DNA of 64,000 bases. Source: JANMCE01 sp031410595. GTDB lineage: Bacteria; Actinomycetota; Acidimicrobiia; Acidimicrobiales; Ilumatobacteraceae. Positions 48,320-57,782 of the stretch are shown here, piece by piece. The DNA lies in assembly GCA_031410595.1 (NCBI GenBank), contig JANNZM010000050.1:1-64000 (forward strand). The letters are read 5' to 3'. The first letter of the stretch is position 1; each line of letters opens with the position of its first letter. The position numbers and the translations under genes are program-made. The notes beneath the pieces were generated by a model that was not told where the DNA came from, did no database searches, and was given only the letters and a program-made list of their open reading frames with translations.

Positions 48320-48723
48320 TGACTCGGCGAGCAGGAAGTTCGACGCCGTGCACGATCGCAGATGCTCGTCTCCGCCTCGACGATGCCCGAAGGTTCTTGG
48401 AAGCTGCACAGGTATTGAACGAACCGGGCAACGGTGATGTCGTTGCGACGAACGCGATCCATTCAGCGATCGCTGCTGCGGACGTGCTCTGCTGCCTTCG
48501 ACTCGCCCAGCGATCTAACGACGGCAACCACAGCGCAGCCATCAGGCTCCTCCAGCAGATCGACCCGCAGCTCGCCCAGAAGTTACGTCGCGCTCTCGAC
48601 CACAAGCAGCAGGCAGGCTACGAAAGCCGCAACCTTTCGGACGCCGACGCGTCGACGTGCGTTGAACAAGCCGTCAAACTCGTTGTCGCTGCTCAAGAGG
48701 CGTTACTCGGCGCGACAAGCTGA
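48319..48723 (+). CDS. HEPN-like protein, MNT partner
   Basis: 134 aa from ATG 48319 (TGATG overlap). An all-helical protein with ADARLRLDDARRFLEAAQVL at the N-terminus and IHSAIAAADVLCCLRLAQRS in the middle, typical of HEPN-fold partners of nucleotidyltransferases. The RNase R-x4-6-H motif is not in its usual place; R-RALD-H in LRRALDHKQQ is the only match. So it may be a non-catalytic HEPN or a divergent one. Confidence 0.65.
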   Translation: MTRRAGSSTPCTIADARLRLDDARRFLEAAQVLNEPGNGDVVATNAIHSAIAAADVLCCLRLAQRSNDGNHSAAIRLLQQIDPQLAQKLRRALDHKQQAGYESRNLSDADASTCVEQAVKLVVAAQEALLGATS

Positions 48724-48758
48724 GAAGCGCGTCTCCTTGCTTCAACACCGCACCCTGG

Positions 48759-50810
48759 TTAGAGGTCTTTGACGAGGCGGAGGGCGTCGTAGATCGCAGC
48801 GTGGATGTTGCGGCTGGCCACGGCATCGCCGATGCGGAAGAGTTGATAGTGGCCGTCGGGGTTGCGGACGAGCGACTGAGTACGGCCTTCGGTGAGGGCG
48901 AGGTAGTCCACTGCGCCAAGGTTGGATGAATTGGGCTTGAGCTCGAAGTAGAGGTCGGCGTTGGCTGATGTGCCGTGATCGGCGACGACAACATCGACGT
49001 GTCGCGTGGTGGTGTGCGGGCTGTGGTCCGAGCCGATTTCCACGCACAGTCGTCCGTTTTCAGGGCGGACGGAGAGTACCCGCTGATTGAGGGTGACGCG
49101 CGTGTCGGTCTCGTTGAAGGCGCGGGCGTAAGGCACGTGGTTCATGCCGCCGACTTCGATCGCCAGTGTCCGCTCGGGCGTGACGATCTCAAGGGACGCG
49201 CCAGAACGGGCGATGATCTCGGCCGCCGACAGCGCCGAATGAGTTCCGTTGTCGTCGTAGAACAGCACCTCGCCGCGCGGCACGACATCGCCACCGAGTA
49301 CATCCCACGACGTGGCGACGGTTGCGCCACGCTCCACCGTGACGCCTTCGTCCGCAGCCGACCGGGGGAGACCACCGGTGGCGATGACGACGACGTCGGG
49401 TTGCATGCGCTGCACTTCTGCAGCCTCGGCGAACACGTCGTACTGAACGTCAACACTGAGCCGTTCCAGTTCGGCGACGCGCCACTCGATGATGCCAACG
49501 AGGTCCTTGCGGCGCGGGTTTCGGGCAGCAAGAGGGATCTGTCCGCCGGCCCACGGCATGGCCTCAAGCACCGTGACGTGATGGCCTCGTTCACCGGCCA
49601 CCCGAGCAGCTTCCAGCCCACCGGGCCCTGCACCGATGATCACGACACGGCGGCGATCGGTTGCCTTGGGAATGATGTGCGGCATGGTCGCTTCACGAGA
49701 CGTTGCGGCATTGTGGATGCACAGCGCTTCCCCCGCGGCGTAGATGCGATCGAGGCAGTAGGTGGCACCGACGCATGGCCGGATCTCGGCTTCGCGGCCC
49801 TCAAGGATTTTGCGGACCAGGTGTGGGTCGGCCATCTGGGCGCGGGTCATGCCGATCAGGTCAACCTTGCCGTCGGCTATCGCATGGCGCGCCGTTGCGA
49901 CATCGTCGATCTTGGCGGCGTGCAGAACCGCAAGGTTCGTCTGGCTCCGCACCTCGCCGGCGAAGTCGAGGTGCGGAGCCGACGGCATGCCTTGAATGGG
50001 GATGAGGTCGACAAGGTCGGGCTCTTTGGCAATGGTGCCTCGGTTCACGTTGACGAAATCGATCAGGCCCTCCGACTCGAGGAGGCGCAGAATCTCCAGC
50101 CCCGCGGCCGAATCGAGGCCGCCTGCAATCCTTTCGTCAATCCCGGCACGGATGCCCACGATGAACTCGGCACCAACCCGTGCCCGGATAGCACGTAGGA
50201 CGCCGCGCGGGAAGCGAAGGCGGTTGTCGAGCGAACCGCCCCACTCGTCGGCGCGATGGTTGGTGAGTGGAGACCAGAACTGGTCGAAGAGATGACCATG
50301 GGCCTCAATCTCGATGCCGTCCATGCCTGCGGTCTGCATGCGTTCCGCTGCATCGGCGAAGTGGCCGATGATCCGCTCAATGTCCCACTCCTCGGCTTCC
50401 TTCGGAATCGTCCGGTGCGCGGGTTCGCGCAGTGGGGATGGGGCAAGGACGGGCAGCCAATCGTCTTGGCCCCAACTCGTGCGCCGACCGAGGTGAGTGA
50501 GCTGGATCATGCACGCGGCACCGTGCTCGTGTACCTCGTCGGTCATGCGGCGGATCCACGCCACGATGTGGTCGTCGTAGGCGTGAAGGTTTCCGAACGC
50601 CGGCGGCGAATCGGGTGACACCACGGCCGAGCCGGCCGTCATGGTCATAGCTACGCCGCCCTTTGCCTTCTCCACGTGGTAGAGCCGGTAGCGGTCCTTC
50701 GGCATGCCCTCTTCGGAATACGCCGGCTCATGCGACGTGGAAAAGATCCGGTTCCGCAACGTGAGATGACGCAGCATGAACGGTTGAAGAAGAGGATCGT
50801 TCGAGGACAT
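48759..50810 (-). CDS. NADH:flavin oxidoreductase / dienoyl-CoA reductase-like flavoenzyme
   Basis: 683 aa from ATG 50810. The N-terminal half is an Old Yellow Enzyme-type FMN barrel (TLRNRIFSTSHEPAYSEEGM; DGIEIEAHGHLFDQFWSPLT). The C-terminal half is an FAD/NAD-binding region (VVIIGAGPGGLEAARVAGER). Between them the usual Cys cluster for 4Fe-4S appears as PCVGATYCLDRIY…LCIHN: the second of the four cysteine positions is Ala, so the cluster may be incomplete or differently bound, though a close subfamily may share this. Related to trimethylamine dehydrogenase and 2,4-dienoyl-CoA reductase. The substrate is unknown. Its 3' end has a partial copy at 44.9 kb. Confidence 0.88.
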   Translation of the reverse strand: MSSNDPLLQPFMLRHLTLRNRIFSTSHEPAYSEEGMPKDRYRLYHVEKAKGGVAMTMTAGSAVVSPDSPPAFGNLHAYDDHIVAWIRRMTDEVHEHGAACMIQLTHLGRRTSWGQDDWLPVLAPSPLREPAHRTIPKEAEEWDIERIIGHFADAAERMQTAGMDGIEIEAHGHLFDQFWSPLTNHRADEWGGSLDNRLRFPRGVLRAIRARVGAEFIVGIRAGIDERIAGGLDSAAGLEILRLLESEGLIDFVNVNRGTIAKEPDLVDLIPIQGMPSAPHLDFAGEVRSQTNLAVLHAAKIDDVATARHAIADGKVDLIGMTRAQMADPHLVRKILEGREAEIRPCVGATYCLDRIYAAGEALCIHNAATSREATMPHIIPKATDRRRVVIIGAGPGGLEAARVAGERGHHVTVLEAMPWAGGQIPLAARNPRRKDLVGIIEWRVAELERLSVDVQYDVFAEAAEVQRMQPDVVVIATGGLPRSAADEGVTVERGATVATSWDVLGGDVVPRGEVLFYDDNGTHSALSAAEIIARSGASLEIVTPERTLAIEVGGMNHVPYARAFNETDTRVTLNQRVLSVRPENGRLCVEIGSDHSPHTTTRHVDVVVADHGTSANADLYFELKPNSSNLGAVDYLALTEGRTQSLVRNPDGHYQLFRIGDAVASRNIHAAIYDALRLVKDL

Positions 50811-50865
50811 GATCAAGCCTTCTGAGTTGGGGTCTGCACAATCATGACTCATCCGCGGCCGAGGG

Positions 50866-51090
50866 TCAGAGCGCCGTTCGTGCACAGATGTCGTCCGCGA
50901 GTTTTTCGGCCAGCATGATGACCGGCGCATTGAGGTTTCCGGTGGTGATGCGCGGCATGATCGGCGCGTCGATCACTCGCAACCCGCTCAAACCGTGCAC
51001 CCGTCCGCCGGCATCCACGACGTTGTCCTCAAGGCAACGAGCTTCACAATGCCAACCGGCATACCGGCCGGTGACTATGTCGTGTGCATC
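50866..51090 (-). pseudogene. C-terminal remnant of a GMC-family oxidoreductase
   Basis: About 75 codons ending at 50866 read as the last part of a glucose-methanol-choline oxidoreductase: VVDAGGRVHGLSGLRVIDAP, then IMPRITTGNLNAPVIMLAEK. The rest of the gene, including the FAD-binding N-terminus, is missing. The frame continues to 51189 without resembling the family. It lies between the flavin oxidoreductase and the second LLM gene. Confidence 0.65.
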
Positions 51091-51272
51091 GAAGCCATCG
51101 CGCCCGATCAAGGCGCTCGCGACAAAGCCGGTTGCGGTCCAATCGCTGTCCAGGGCGGATGACCCGCCCTTCAAGCGACGTGAGCCCAAGTGCCGGTGCG
51201 GCCGCTAGCCGTGACAGCGTCAGGTCGCGACGTGGAGTCGGACCAGGGCTCATTGCGTCGGCGCGTCTGGCG

Positions 51273-52268
51273 CTACGAGGCGTTGACCTTGGGCATGATG
51301 TCGTTGTTCAGGCGCTTGAGATCATCGAGGGTCTTGGACACCGGCACGTCGCTGAACGGAGGCCACAGGAGCGGCATGGTCATGCCGGCTTCCTTGTACT
51401 GCTTGAGCCGATCGGTGATCTGGTCGGCGGTGCCGACCAACAGGTTGGTGAGCTTGCCGTTCAGGGCTTGATCGACCGGCTCGTCGGTGATGACAAACCA
51501 GATCATGCTGCACATGTCGAAGCCCTCATCGAGCTTGCGGTCGCTGCCCATTTCGGTGAGCTCGTGCTGGATCTCCGACTTCCAACGCTTGATCTCGTCG
51601 GGTGTGTCCTGGATGCCGATCCAGCCCGACAGGCCGTACTTGGCGATGCGGTTGGCTGAGCGCTTCGGGTCCTTGAGTCCGCTGAAGTAGATCGGCGGGC
51701 CGGGCTTCTGCACTGGCTTGGCGCCGAACCCGCAGCTCTCGAAGTCGGCGAACTCACCGTGATACTCGAACAGCTCGTTGCCCCAGACGCCCTGCATGAT
51801 TTCGATGGTCTCGCGTACGTGCTTGTGCCGCTTGGGGAAGATGTGCGAGGCGCTCGCGGCGGCAAATTCCTCGGGCATCCAGCCCGAGCCGACCCCCACG
51901 TTCAAGCGTCCGTTCGAGAGCTGGTCGATGGTGGCGCACTCGGCCGCGAGTACGGCGGGAGCACGGTACGGGGTGTCGGTGATGCTCATGCCGATGCGGA
52001 CCTTTTCGGTCTTCGCCGCCAGCCACGGGAGCAACGGCCAGCCCTGGAGGAATTCGCCACGGGCCGACACGGGCATCTGCAGTGGGAACTGCTCCATCAT
52101 GCCAAACGGGAATTTGAGTTCACCGCGATCGGATGCCTCAGGAACGACGATTCGGTCAAGCGTCCAGACCGAGTCAAAGTCCAGCTCCTCGGCGAGATCA
52201 GTGAGATCTGCGAGCTCCTTGACGGTCACCTTGTCGCGGAAGTTTGGCAGGTACAGAGCGAGTTTCAT
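51273..52268 (-). CDS. LLM-class (luciferase-like) flavin-dependent oxidoreductase
   Basis: 331 aa from ATG 52268. Family features are LYLPNFRDKVTVKELADLTD, VGVGSGWMPEEFAAA and an ordered TIM-barrel pattern. Distinct from the first LLM gene at 26 kb. It may use F420. Substrate unknown; it stands alone next to a two-component system transcribed away from it. Confidence 0.85.
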   Translation of the reverse strand: MKLALYLPNFRDKVTVKELADLTDLAEELDFDSVWTLDRIVVPEASDRGELKFPFGMMEQFPLQMPVSARGEFLQGWPLLPWLAAKTEKVRIGMSITDTPYRAPAVLAAECATIDQLSNGRLNVGVGSGWMPEEFAAASASHIFPKRHKHVRETIEIMQGVWGNELFEYHGEFADFESCGFGAKPVQKPGPPIYFSGLKDPKRSANRIAKYGLSGWIGIQDTPDEIKRWKSEIQHELTEMGSDRKLDEGFDMCSMIWFVITDEPVDQALNGKLTNLLVGTADQITDRLKQYKEAGMTMPLLWPPFSDVPVSKTLDDLKRLNNDIMPKVNAS

Positions 52269-52396
52269 TGGATGACATCCTCGGTTTCGTAGTTGTGGTG
52301 CGGTCGGCCGACTGTGACGTCTGGCACCGTAGAGAACGGCCGCTCGCCAAGCGATCAACGGAATCTCAACTTTCCAACAACGGCTACGCTTAGGGG

Positions 52397-53113
52397 ATGC
52401 AATCACGGTCCCGTGTGCTGGTCGTCGACGACGACGACGGCGTTCGTACCGCCGTAACGTGGGCGCTCGAGGCCGACGGGTTCGAAGTACTCGCCGTCGA
52501 TGACGGGCTGAGCGCAATGAAAGAGATCGAGTCCTCCGCGCCGTCGCTCATGATCCTCGATCTGTCGCTGCCAGGGCTCGGTGGGCTCGACATCTTGAAG
52601 CGCCTGCGAACGAACGAGGCTCGCAACGGACAGTGGCGTTTGCCGATCATCGTGCTGTCGGGCCGAGATGGCGAGACCGATCGCATCGTCGGCCTCGATC
52701 TCGGCGCGGATGACTATCTCGTCAAGCCGTTCTCGCCTGGTGAGCTCGCGGCACGAGCCCGGTCGCTGCTGCGTCGCTGCGCCGAGCCGAGCCCCGGCGG
52801 AAAGCAGCCGTTCAGCCCGACGGGCTCGGGCATCGAGGTCGACCGCGACTCTCGCAATGTCTGGATCGACGGCTTACCGGTCGAATTGGCCGCCAAGGAG
52901 TTCGACCTGCTCGCGCATCTCACGGATCATCCGCGGCGCGTCTTTCGCCGGTCCGAACTCTTAGCCGCGGTCTGGTCCAGCGACTCGGGCTGGCAGAACG
53001 AGTCCACCGTCACCGAACACGTTTATCGCCTGCGGCTCAAGGTGGAGGCCGATCCGCAGCATCCCACATTGCTCCGCACAGTCCGCGCGGTCGGGTACCG
53101 GTGGGACGGGTGA
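52397..53113 (+). CDS. OmpR/PhoB-family response regulator
   Basis: 238 aa from ATG 52397. Receiver domain with the acidic pocket (VVDDDDG), phospho-acceptor Asp55 (LMILDLSLPG) and Lys in YLVKPFSPGEL; winged-helix effector domain in the C-terminal 95 residues (ESTVTEHVYRLRLKVE … TVRAVGYRWDG). It is coupled by GTGA to the histidine kinase. Confidence 0.92.
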   Translation: MQSRSRVLVVDDDDGVRTAVTWALEADGFEVLAVDDGLSAMKEIESSAPSLMILDLSLPGLGGLDILKRLRTNEARNGQWRLPIIVLSGRDGETDRIVGLDLGADDYLVKPFSPGELAARARSLLRRCAEPSPGGKQPFSPTGSGIEVDRDSRNVWIDGLPVELAAKEFDLLAHLTDHPRRVFRRSELLAAVWSSDSGWQNESTVTEHVYRLRLKVEADPQHPTLLRTVRAVGYRWDG

Positions 53114-54390
53114 TCGTGCTCTCGGGCGACGAAGCGACCGCGGTGCTTGATCGCCAGACCGCGGTGATGGAGGAGATTGCGTCGGGAACCTCGCTGCCGG
53201 ACGTACTCGACTCGGTCGTCAGCGCGCTCGAAGATCTTATGCCGGCCAGCCAGTGTTCGATCCTGTTGCTCGACGATGCGGGTGCGTTGCGGCACGGCTC
53301 GGCGCCGACCCTTCCCCAGGCCTACTCGGAGGCGATCGACGGGCTGGTTCCGGGGCCGCTGGCCGGCTCGTGCGGAACCGCTGTCTACTTCGATGAGCCG
53401 GTGATCGCGGTCGACGTCACGACCGACTCTCGATGGGTGCAGTTCCGTGAGCTCGCCGCGAGCCACCGCTTGCGGGCGTGCTGGTCGAGCCCAATCCGCT
53501 GCCAGTCGCGTGTAGTCGGAACCTTCGCCGTGTACCACCCGACGCCGTACCAACCCGATCATCGCGATCAAGAACTCGTGCGTCGGTTCACTCATCTCGC
53601 GTCGCTCGCGGTCGAGCACGACGAAGCAGCACGAGAACGTGAGGCCCGCCATCGGGCCGACCTGGCCCGACAGACGGCGGAACGGGCGAACCTGGCCAAG
53701 TCGCAGTTTGTCACGGCGCTGAGCCATGAGCTGCGAACCCCGCTGCAGGCCATCACCGGCTTCACCGAGAACCTCCAGACCCTCGATCTGTCCCCAGATC
53801 AGCGCCGGCTTGCGCTCGAAAAGATCGGCATCGCATCGGCCCACATCTTGTCAATCGTCGACGATGTGCTCGACCTCGCGCGTGTCGAAGCAGGCGCGAT
53901 GCCGATCACGCTCGCTGACATTGATGCCAACGATGTCGTCGCCGAGTCATTCGACCTGATGCAGCCCGTCGCCGATCGGCGCAGTATCCGTCTCGAGCGA
54001 AGTGGGCCGTCGGTTGCCGTCGTTGCCGATCGTCGTCGCCTGCAGCAGGTGTTGCTGAACCTCATGTCGAACGCTGTCCGATTTTCTCCAGCGACTAGCG
54101 CGGTGCACGTGAGCACCGAGGCCAGAGATGGGTTCGCGAGTATTCACGTCACCGATCAGGGGCCCGGGATTCCAGCGGAACTACTGGCGCGGCTGTTCGT
54201 GCCCTTCGACCGCCTCGGCGCCGACGCCGGACGTGAAGGCGGAGCCGGCCTCGGTCTGGTCCTCGCTCGACGGCTGACGGAGGCCATGGACGGCACGCTC
54301 GAACTGTCGAGCACGGTCGGAGTTGGCACGCACATCACCGTCACGCTTCCGGCTGTTCCTCCCGAAGCAGATCACGAAGTTCGCGTTTGA
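53110..54390 (+). CDS. Soluble GAF-domain sensor histidine kinase
   Basis: About 426 aa from GTG 53110. Residues about 15-170 form a GAF-like domain (PASQCSILLLDDAGALRHGS; CWSSPIRCQSRVVGTFAVYH). A coiled linker leads to the HisKA motif with phospho-acceptor His206 (SHELRTPLQ). The ATPase has the N box (NLMSNAVRF), DQGPGIPAELL and GGAGLGLVLAR. No membrane segment is visible, so the signal is likely cytoplasmic. It ends inside the convergent acyl-CoA synthetase gene (50-base overlap). Confidence 0.9.
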   Translation: MIVLSGDEATAVLDRQTAVMEEIASGTSLPDVLDSVVSALEDLMPASQCSILLLDDAGALRHGSAPTLPQAYSEAIDGLVPGPLAGSCGTAVYFDEPVIAVDVTTDSRWVQFRELAASHRLRACWSSPIRCQSRVVGTFAVYHPTPYQPDHRDQELVRRFTHLASLAVEHDEAAREREARHRADLARQTAERANLAKSQFVTALSHELRTPLQAITGFTENLQTLDLSPDQRRLALEKIGIASAHILSIVDDVLDLARVEAGAMPITLADIDANDVVAESFDLMQPVADRRSIRLERSGPSVAVVADRRRLQQVLLNLMSNAVRFSPATSAVHVSTEARDGFASIHVTDQGPGIPAELLARLFVPFDRLGADAGREGGAGLGLVLARRLTEAMDGTLELSSTVGVGTHITVTLPAVPPEADHEVRV

Positions 54391-55882
54391 CGACCTTGCC
54401 GTAGTTGTTCGTCGGCAGGCTTTCGACGAAGCGGTACTCCTTGGGTCGCTTGTATCGGGCGATGCGGTCGAGGCACGTTCGGTCGAGATCATCCGTGGAT
54501 GGCAGCGCGCGGCCATCGGCCACCACGAACGCCACCACGGACTCGCCCCACTCCGGGTCGGGCCGACCGATGACCGAGACGGCTCGAACCCCTGGATGGA
54601 CGAGCAACGCCTCTTCCACCTCGCGCGGGTAGATGTTCATGCCTCCGCTAATGATCAGGTCCTTCGACCGGTCGCGCAGCGTGAGGTACCCGTCGGCGTC
54701 GAAGCTGCCGACGTCGCCGGTGTGCAGCCACCCGCCGCGCAGCGCGTCAGCGTTGGCCTCCGGCTGTTGCCAGTAACCGGCCATCACCACATCACCTCGG
54801 ACCACGATCTCGCCGATCTGGCCGATGGGGACTTCGCTGTCGGTCGGGTCGACGATGCGCACCTCGACGTCGGTGCGGGGCGTGCCGACACTCTGCATAT
54901 GGTCCTGCCACCGGGGATGGGTGCGGTCGGCATGGTCGGCCTTTGACAGTGCGGTGATGGTCATGGGCGTCTCACCCTGCCCATAGATCTGAGCGAGACG
55001 CGGGCCGAACACGGCGAGTGCAGCTTCGAGGTCGGCCAGGTACATCGGCGCGCCGCCATAGATGATGGTCTTCAGGTTGGACAGGTCGGCAGCGGCGATG
55101 GCCGCGTCGCCGCCGAGGCGCTTCACCATGGTGGGCGCGGCGAAGAACGATATGCCCGGCCACCGCTGGATGAGCGCGGCGATCTCTGCGCCGTCGACGC
55201 CGCCCGATTGCGGGATCACGCTGACCGCCCCGCGAGCCACATGGGGCAGGCCGTACAGACCCGAGCCATGAGACAGCGGCCCCGCATGCAGGATGCTGTC
55301 CTGTGCCATCACCGGGTCGATGTCGGCGAAGTAGCTGAGTGTCGCCATCAGCAGGTTGCGGTGCGTCAGGGTGGCGCCTTTGGGCTGTCCGGTGGTGCCG
55401 CTGGTGTAGAACAGCCAGGCCGGGTCTGTCGGTTGGCGGTCAACAAGCGGCGACGGTGACGACGCGGTGAGCCGGTCCCACCGGTCACCGGGTGCGACCA
55501 CCACGTCCTTCAACGAGGCGACGGTGCCGACGAGGGACTCGACGTCAGCGGCGTGCTCGGCATCGGTCACGACGACGGCTGTCTGGCTGTGTTCGAGGAT
55601 GTAGGCAATCTCGTCACGGTGAAGGCGTGCATTGACCGGCACAGCAACGAGACCGGCGTGCCAAATGGCAAACTGGGCCTCGAGGTACTCGGGCCGGTTG
55701 CGCATCACGATGGCGACCCGGTCGCCGGGGGAGAGGCCGAAGGATTCGCGAAGACCGCTTGCGGCACTGGCGGTGCGGGCGGCGAACTCGGCCCAACTTG
55801 CGTGGACGCGCTCGCCCTCGGCCAGCGCTGGCTCATCGGGCCGCAAGCGGCCGTGGCGCTCCACCCAGACGGCTAGGTTCAT
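54341..55882 (-). CDS. Acyl-CoA synthetase (AMP-forming)
   Basis: 513 aa. Adenylation motifs are all present: YTSGTTGQPKGATLT, a YGQGETP acyl-binding turn, LHTGDVGSFDADGYLTLRDR, SGGMNIYPREVEE, and the C-terminal catalytic Lys in NYGKVVKREL. Activates a fatty or aromatic acid to its CoA thioester. SD-like AAAGG precedes ATG 55882. Its 3' end overlaps the histidine kinase gene by 50 bases. Confidence 0.92.
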   Translation of the reverse strand: MNLAVWVERHGRLRPDEPALAEGERVHASWAEFAARTASAASGLRESFGLSPGDRVAIVMRNRPEYLEAQFAIWHAGLVAVPVNARLHRDEIAYILEHSQTAVVVTDAEHAADVESLVGTVASLKDVVVAPGDRWDRLTASSPSPLVDRQPTDPAWLFYTSGTTGQPKGATLTHRNLLMATLSYFADIDPVMAQDSILHAGPLSHGSGLYGLPHVARGAVSVIPQSGGVDGAEIAALIQRWPGISFFAAPTMVKRLGGDAAIAAADLSNLKTIIYGGAPMYLADLEAALAVFGPRLAQIYGQGETPMTITALSKADHADRTHPRWQDHMQSVGTPRTDVEVRIVDPTDSEVPIGQIGEIVVRGDVVMAGYWQQPEANADALRGGWLHTGDVGSFDADGYLTLRDRSKDLIISGGMNIYPREVEEALLVHPGVRAVSVIGRPDPEWGESVVAFVVADGRALPSTDDLDRTCLDRIARYKRPKEYRFVESLPTNNYGKVVKRELRDLLREEQPEA

Positions 55883-56032
55883 CCCGTGTACCTTTCGTTC
55901 AAGGTGAGGACGACGTCACTAGCACGTGCGGGATCGATCACGACGTGAGCGTAACGGCGCCCGGCAACGGTCATCAACGGTCGCGTTCGGAGTTGTTGAT
56001 CAGTTGATGATTCTCCGCCATGCTTGAGTCCG

Positions 56033-56461
56033 ATGAAGCTCGACGAAGACCAGGCACTCGCCCGGCTGATGGCGCACGACCACGCCATCCTTTGCACGGT
56101 GCACCCCGATCGAGGTGTCGACGCGGTGCCTGTTGCCTACGCGGTGGATGACGACGGCTACGTGGGCGTGCCCGTCGACCTCGTGAAGCCGAAGGCGTCG
56201 TTACGGTTGCAGCGGGAGCGAAACCTGGAGGCTGATCCGCGGGCCACGCTGCTGGCCGAGCACTGGGACCCCGCCGACTGGACACGGCTGTGGTGGGTAC
56301 GGGCGGAGCTGCGTTGGCAGAGCGACCACGACCCCGGCCGCGTTGCCGACCTGGCCGAACGATTGGCCAGCCGCTATCCGCAGTACCAAGACCAACCATT
56401 CGCTCGGATTCTTGTACTGCACATTGTCGGCATAGCCGGGTGGTCCGGCAGCGCGACCTGA
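56033..56461 (+). CDS. F420-binding PPOX-class protein
   Basis: 142 aa from ATG 56033. Split-barrel flavin/F420-binding fold of the TIGR03668 type: ARLMAHDHAILCTVHPDRGV at the N-terminus and VGVPVDLVKPKASLRLQRER in the middle. Such proteins are typical of F420-containing actinobacteria and reduce or bind small molecules. The substrate is unknown. Divergent from the acyl-CoA synthetase. Confidence 0.82.
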   Translation: MKLDEDQALARLMAHDHAILCTVHPDRGVDAVPVAYAVDDDGYVGVPVDLVKPKASLRLQRERNLEADPRATLLAEHWDPADWTRLWWVRAELRWQSDHDPGRVADLAERLASRYPQYQDQPFARILVLHIVGIAGWSGSAT

Positions 56462-56486
56462 CGTCGTTGTTCGGTACCGTGAGCAG

Positions 56487-57746
56487 ATGTCAGTCGAGAA
56501 GGTCGAAGTACTTGTTGTCGGGGGCGGTCAGGCGGGTATCGCGATGAGCGAGCATCTCAGCGCGAGCGGGGTGTCGCATCTTGTCCTGGAACGAGCCCGG
56601 ATCGCGGAGCGTTGGCGTTCGGAACGTTGGGACTCCTTGGTCGCCAACGGGCCGGCGTGGCACGACCGATTCCCGGGCCTGCAGTTCGATGATTGCGATC
56701 CTGACGCATTCCCATCCAAGGAACGGGTCGCCGACTACTTCCTGGCGTACGCCCAAAAGTTCAACGCTCCGATACGCTGTGGGGTCAACGTGACGGAGGT
56801 GCGACGCAACGTTGGTCGCCCCGGATTCCACATCGAGACGTCGCACGGTGCCATCGACGCGGACTACGTGGTGGCCGCTACTGGCGCGTTCCAGCGTCCC
56901 GTGATCCCGACCATCGTCCCCGATGACGTGCCGAGCCTGCAGATGCATTCCAACGCGTACCGGAACCCTGACCAGTTGCCTGCCGGTGGGGTGTTGGTCG
57001 TTGGTAGCGGTTCATCGGGTGCGCAGATCGCAGATGAATTGGCGCGGACAAAGCGGCGTGTCTATCTGTCGGTCGGCGCGCACGGTCGCCCGCCGCGGAG
57101 CTATCGCGGGCGCGACTTCGTGTGGTGGCTCGGGGTGCTCAATAAGTGGGACGCCGAAACCCTGCCCGGTTCGCGACACACGACCATTGCAGTCAGTGGC
57201 GCCGACGGCGGCCGCACGGTCGACTTCCGCCGGTTAACCGAACTCGGGTTGACGCTGCTTGGGACAACTGTGTCGTTCGCTGACGGCGTGCTGCACTTTG
57301 CGCCCAACCTGGCCGGCAACCTCGCTGGGGGCGACGTCGACTACCTCGCCCTCCTCGACGAGGCCGATGCCTACATCGTCGAACACGGCCTCGACCTCCC
57401 ACCCGAACTTTCGGCCCGCAACATCTTGCCCGACCCGGACTGTGTGACCACACCGATACTGGCGTTGAACCTTGCCGACGCTGACATCGGCACCGTTATC
57501 TGGGCGACGGGTTACGCCGTCGACTTCAGCTGGTTGAAGGTTCGTGCCGTTGACCACAACGGACGGCCGCTCCACCAGCGAGGCGTGTCGGCCGAACCGG
57601 GCGTGTACTTCCTCGGGCAGCCGTGGCAAACGCGCCGAGGGTCGTCGTTCATCTGGGGCGTGTGGCACGACGCGAAGTACATCGCCGACCACATCTCCAA
57701 ACAACGCGCCTACCTGGCGTACCAGTCACCTCTTGAGCCCGCCTGA
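56487..57746 (+). CDS. Flavin-containing monooxygenase (NAD(P)/FAD-dependent)
   Basis: 419 aa. N-terminal FAD site VVGGGQAGIAMSEHL, NADPH site VVGSGSSGAQIADELA near residue 175, and the ATGY motif (VIWATGYAVDF) near residue 350. Resembles YUCCA/FMO-type and related N- or S-oxygenating monooxygenases of bacteria. Begins 25 bases after the PPOX gene and may be co-transcribed. Confidence 0.87.
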   Translation: MSVEKVEVLVVGGGQAGIAMSEHLSASGVSHLVLERARIAERWRSERWDSLVANGPAWHDRFPGLQFDDCDPDAFPSKERVADYFLAYAQKFNAPIRCGVNVTEVRRNVGRPGFHIETSHGAIDADYVVAATGAFQRPVIPTIVPDDVPSLQMHSNAYRNPDQLPAGGVLVVGSGSSGAQIADELARTKRRVYLSVGAHGRPPRSYRGRDFVWWLGVLNKWDAETLPGSRHTTIAVSGADGGRTVDFRRLTELGLTLLGTTVSFADGVLHFAPNLAGNLAGGDVDYLALLDEADAYIVEHGLDLPPELSARNILPDPDCVTTPILALNLADADIGTVIWATGYAVDFSWLKVRAVDHNGRPLHQRGVSAEPGVYFLGQPWQTRRGSSFIWGVWHDAKYIADHISKQRAYLAYQSPLEPA

Positions 57747-57782
57747 TCGATACCGAGACGTCGGTGGCGTAACGTTCACTTC

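Noticed and set aside
48159..48605. Minus-strand frames opposite the MNT/HEPN genes
   Set aside because: Shadows of two genes with clear domain signals on the plus strand.
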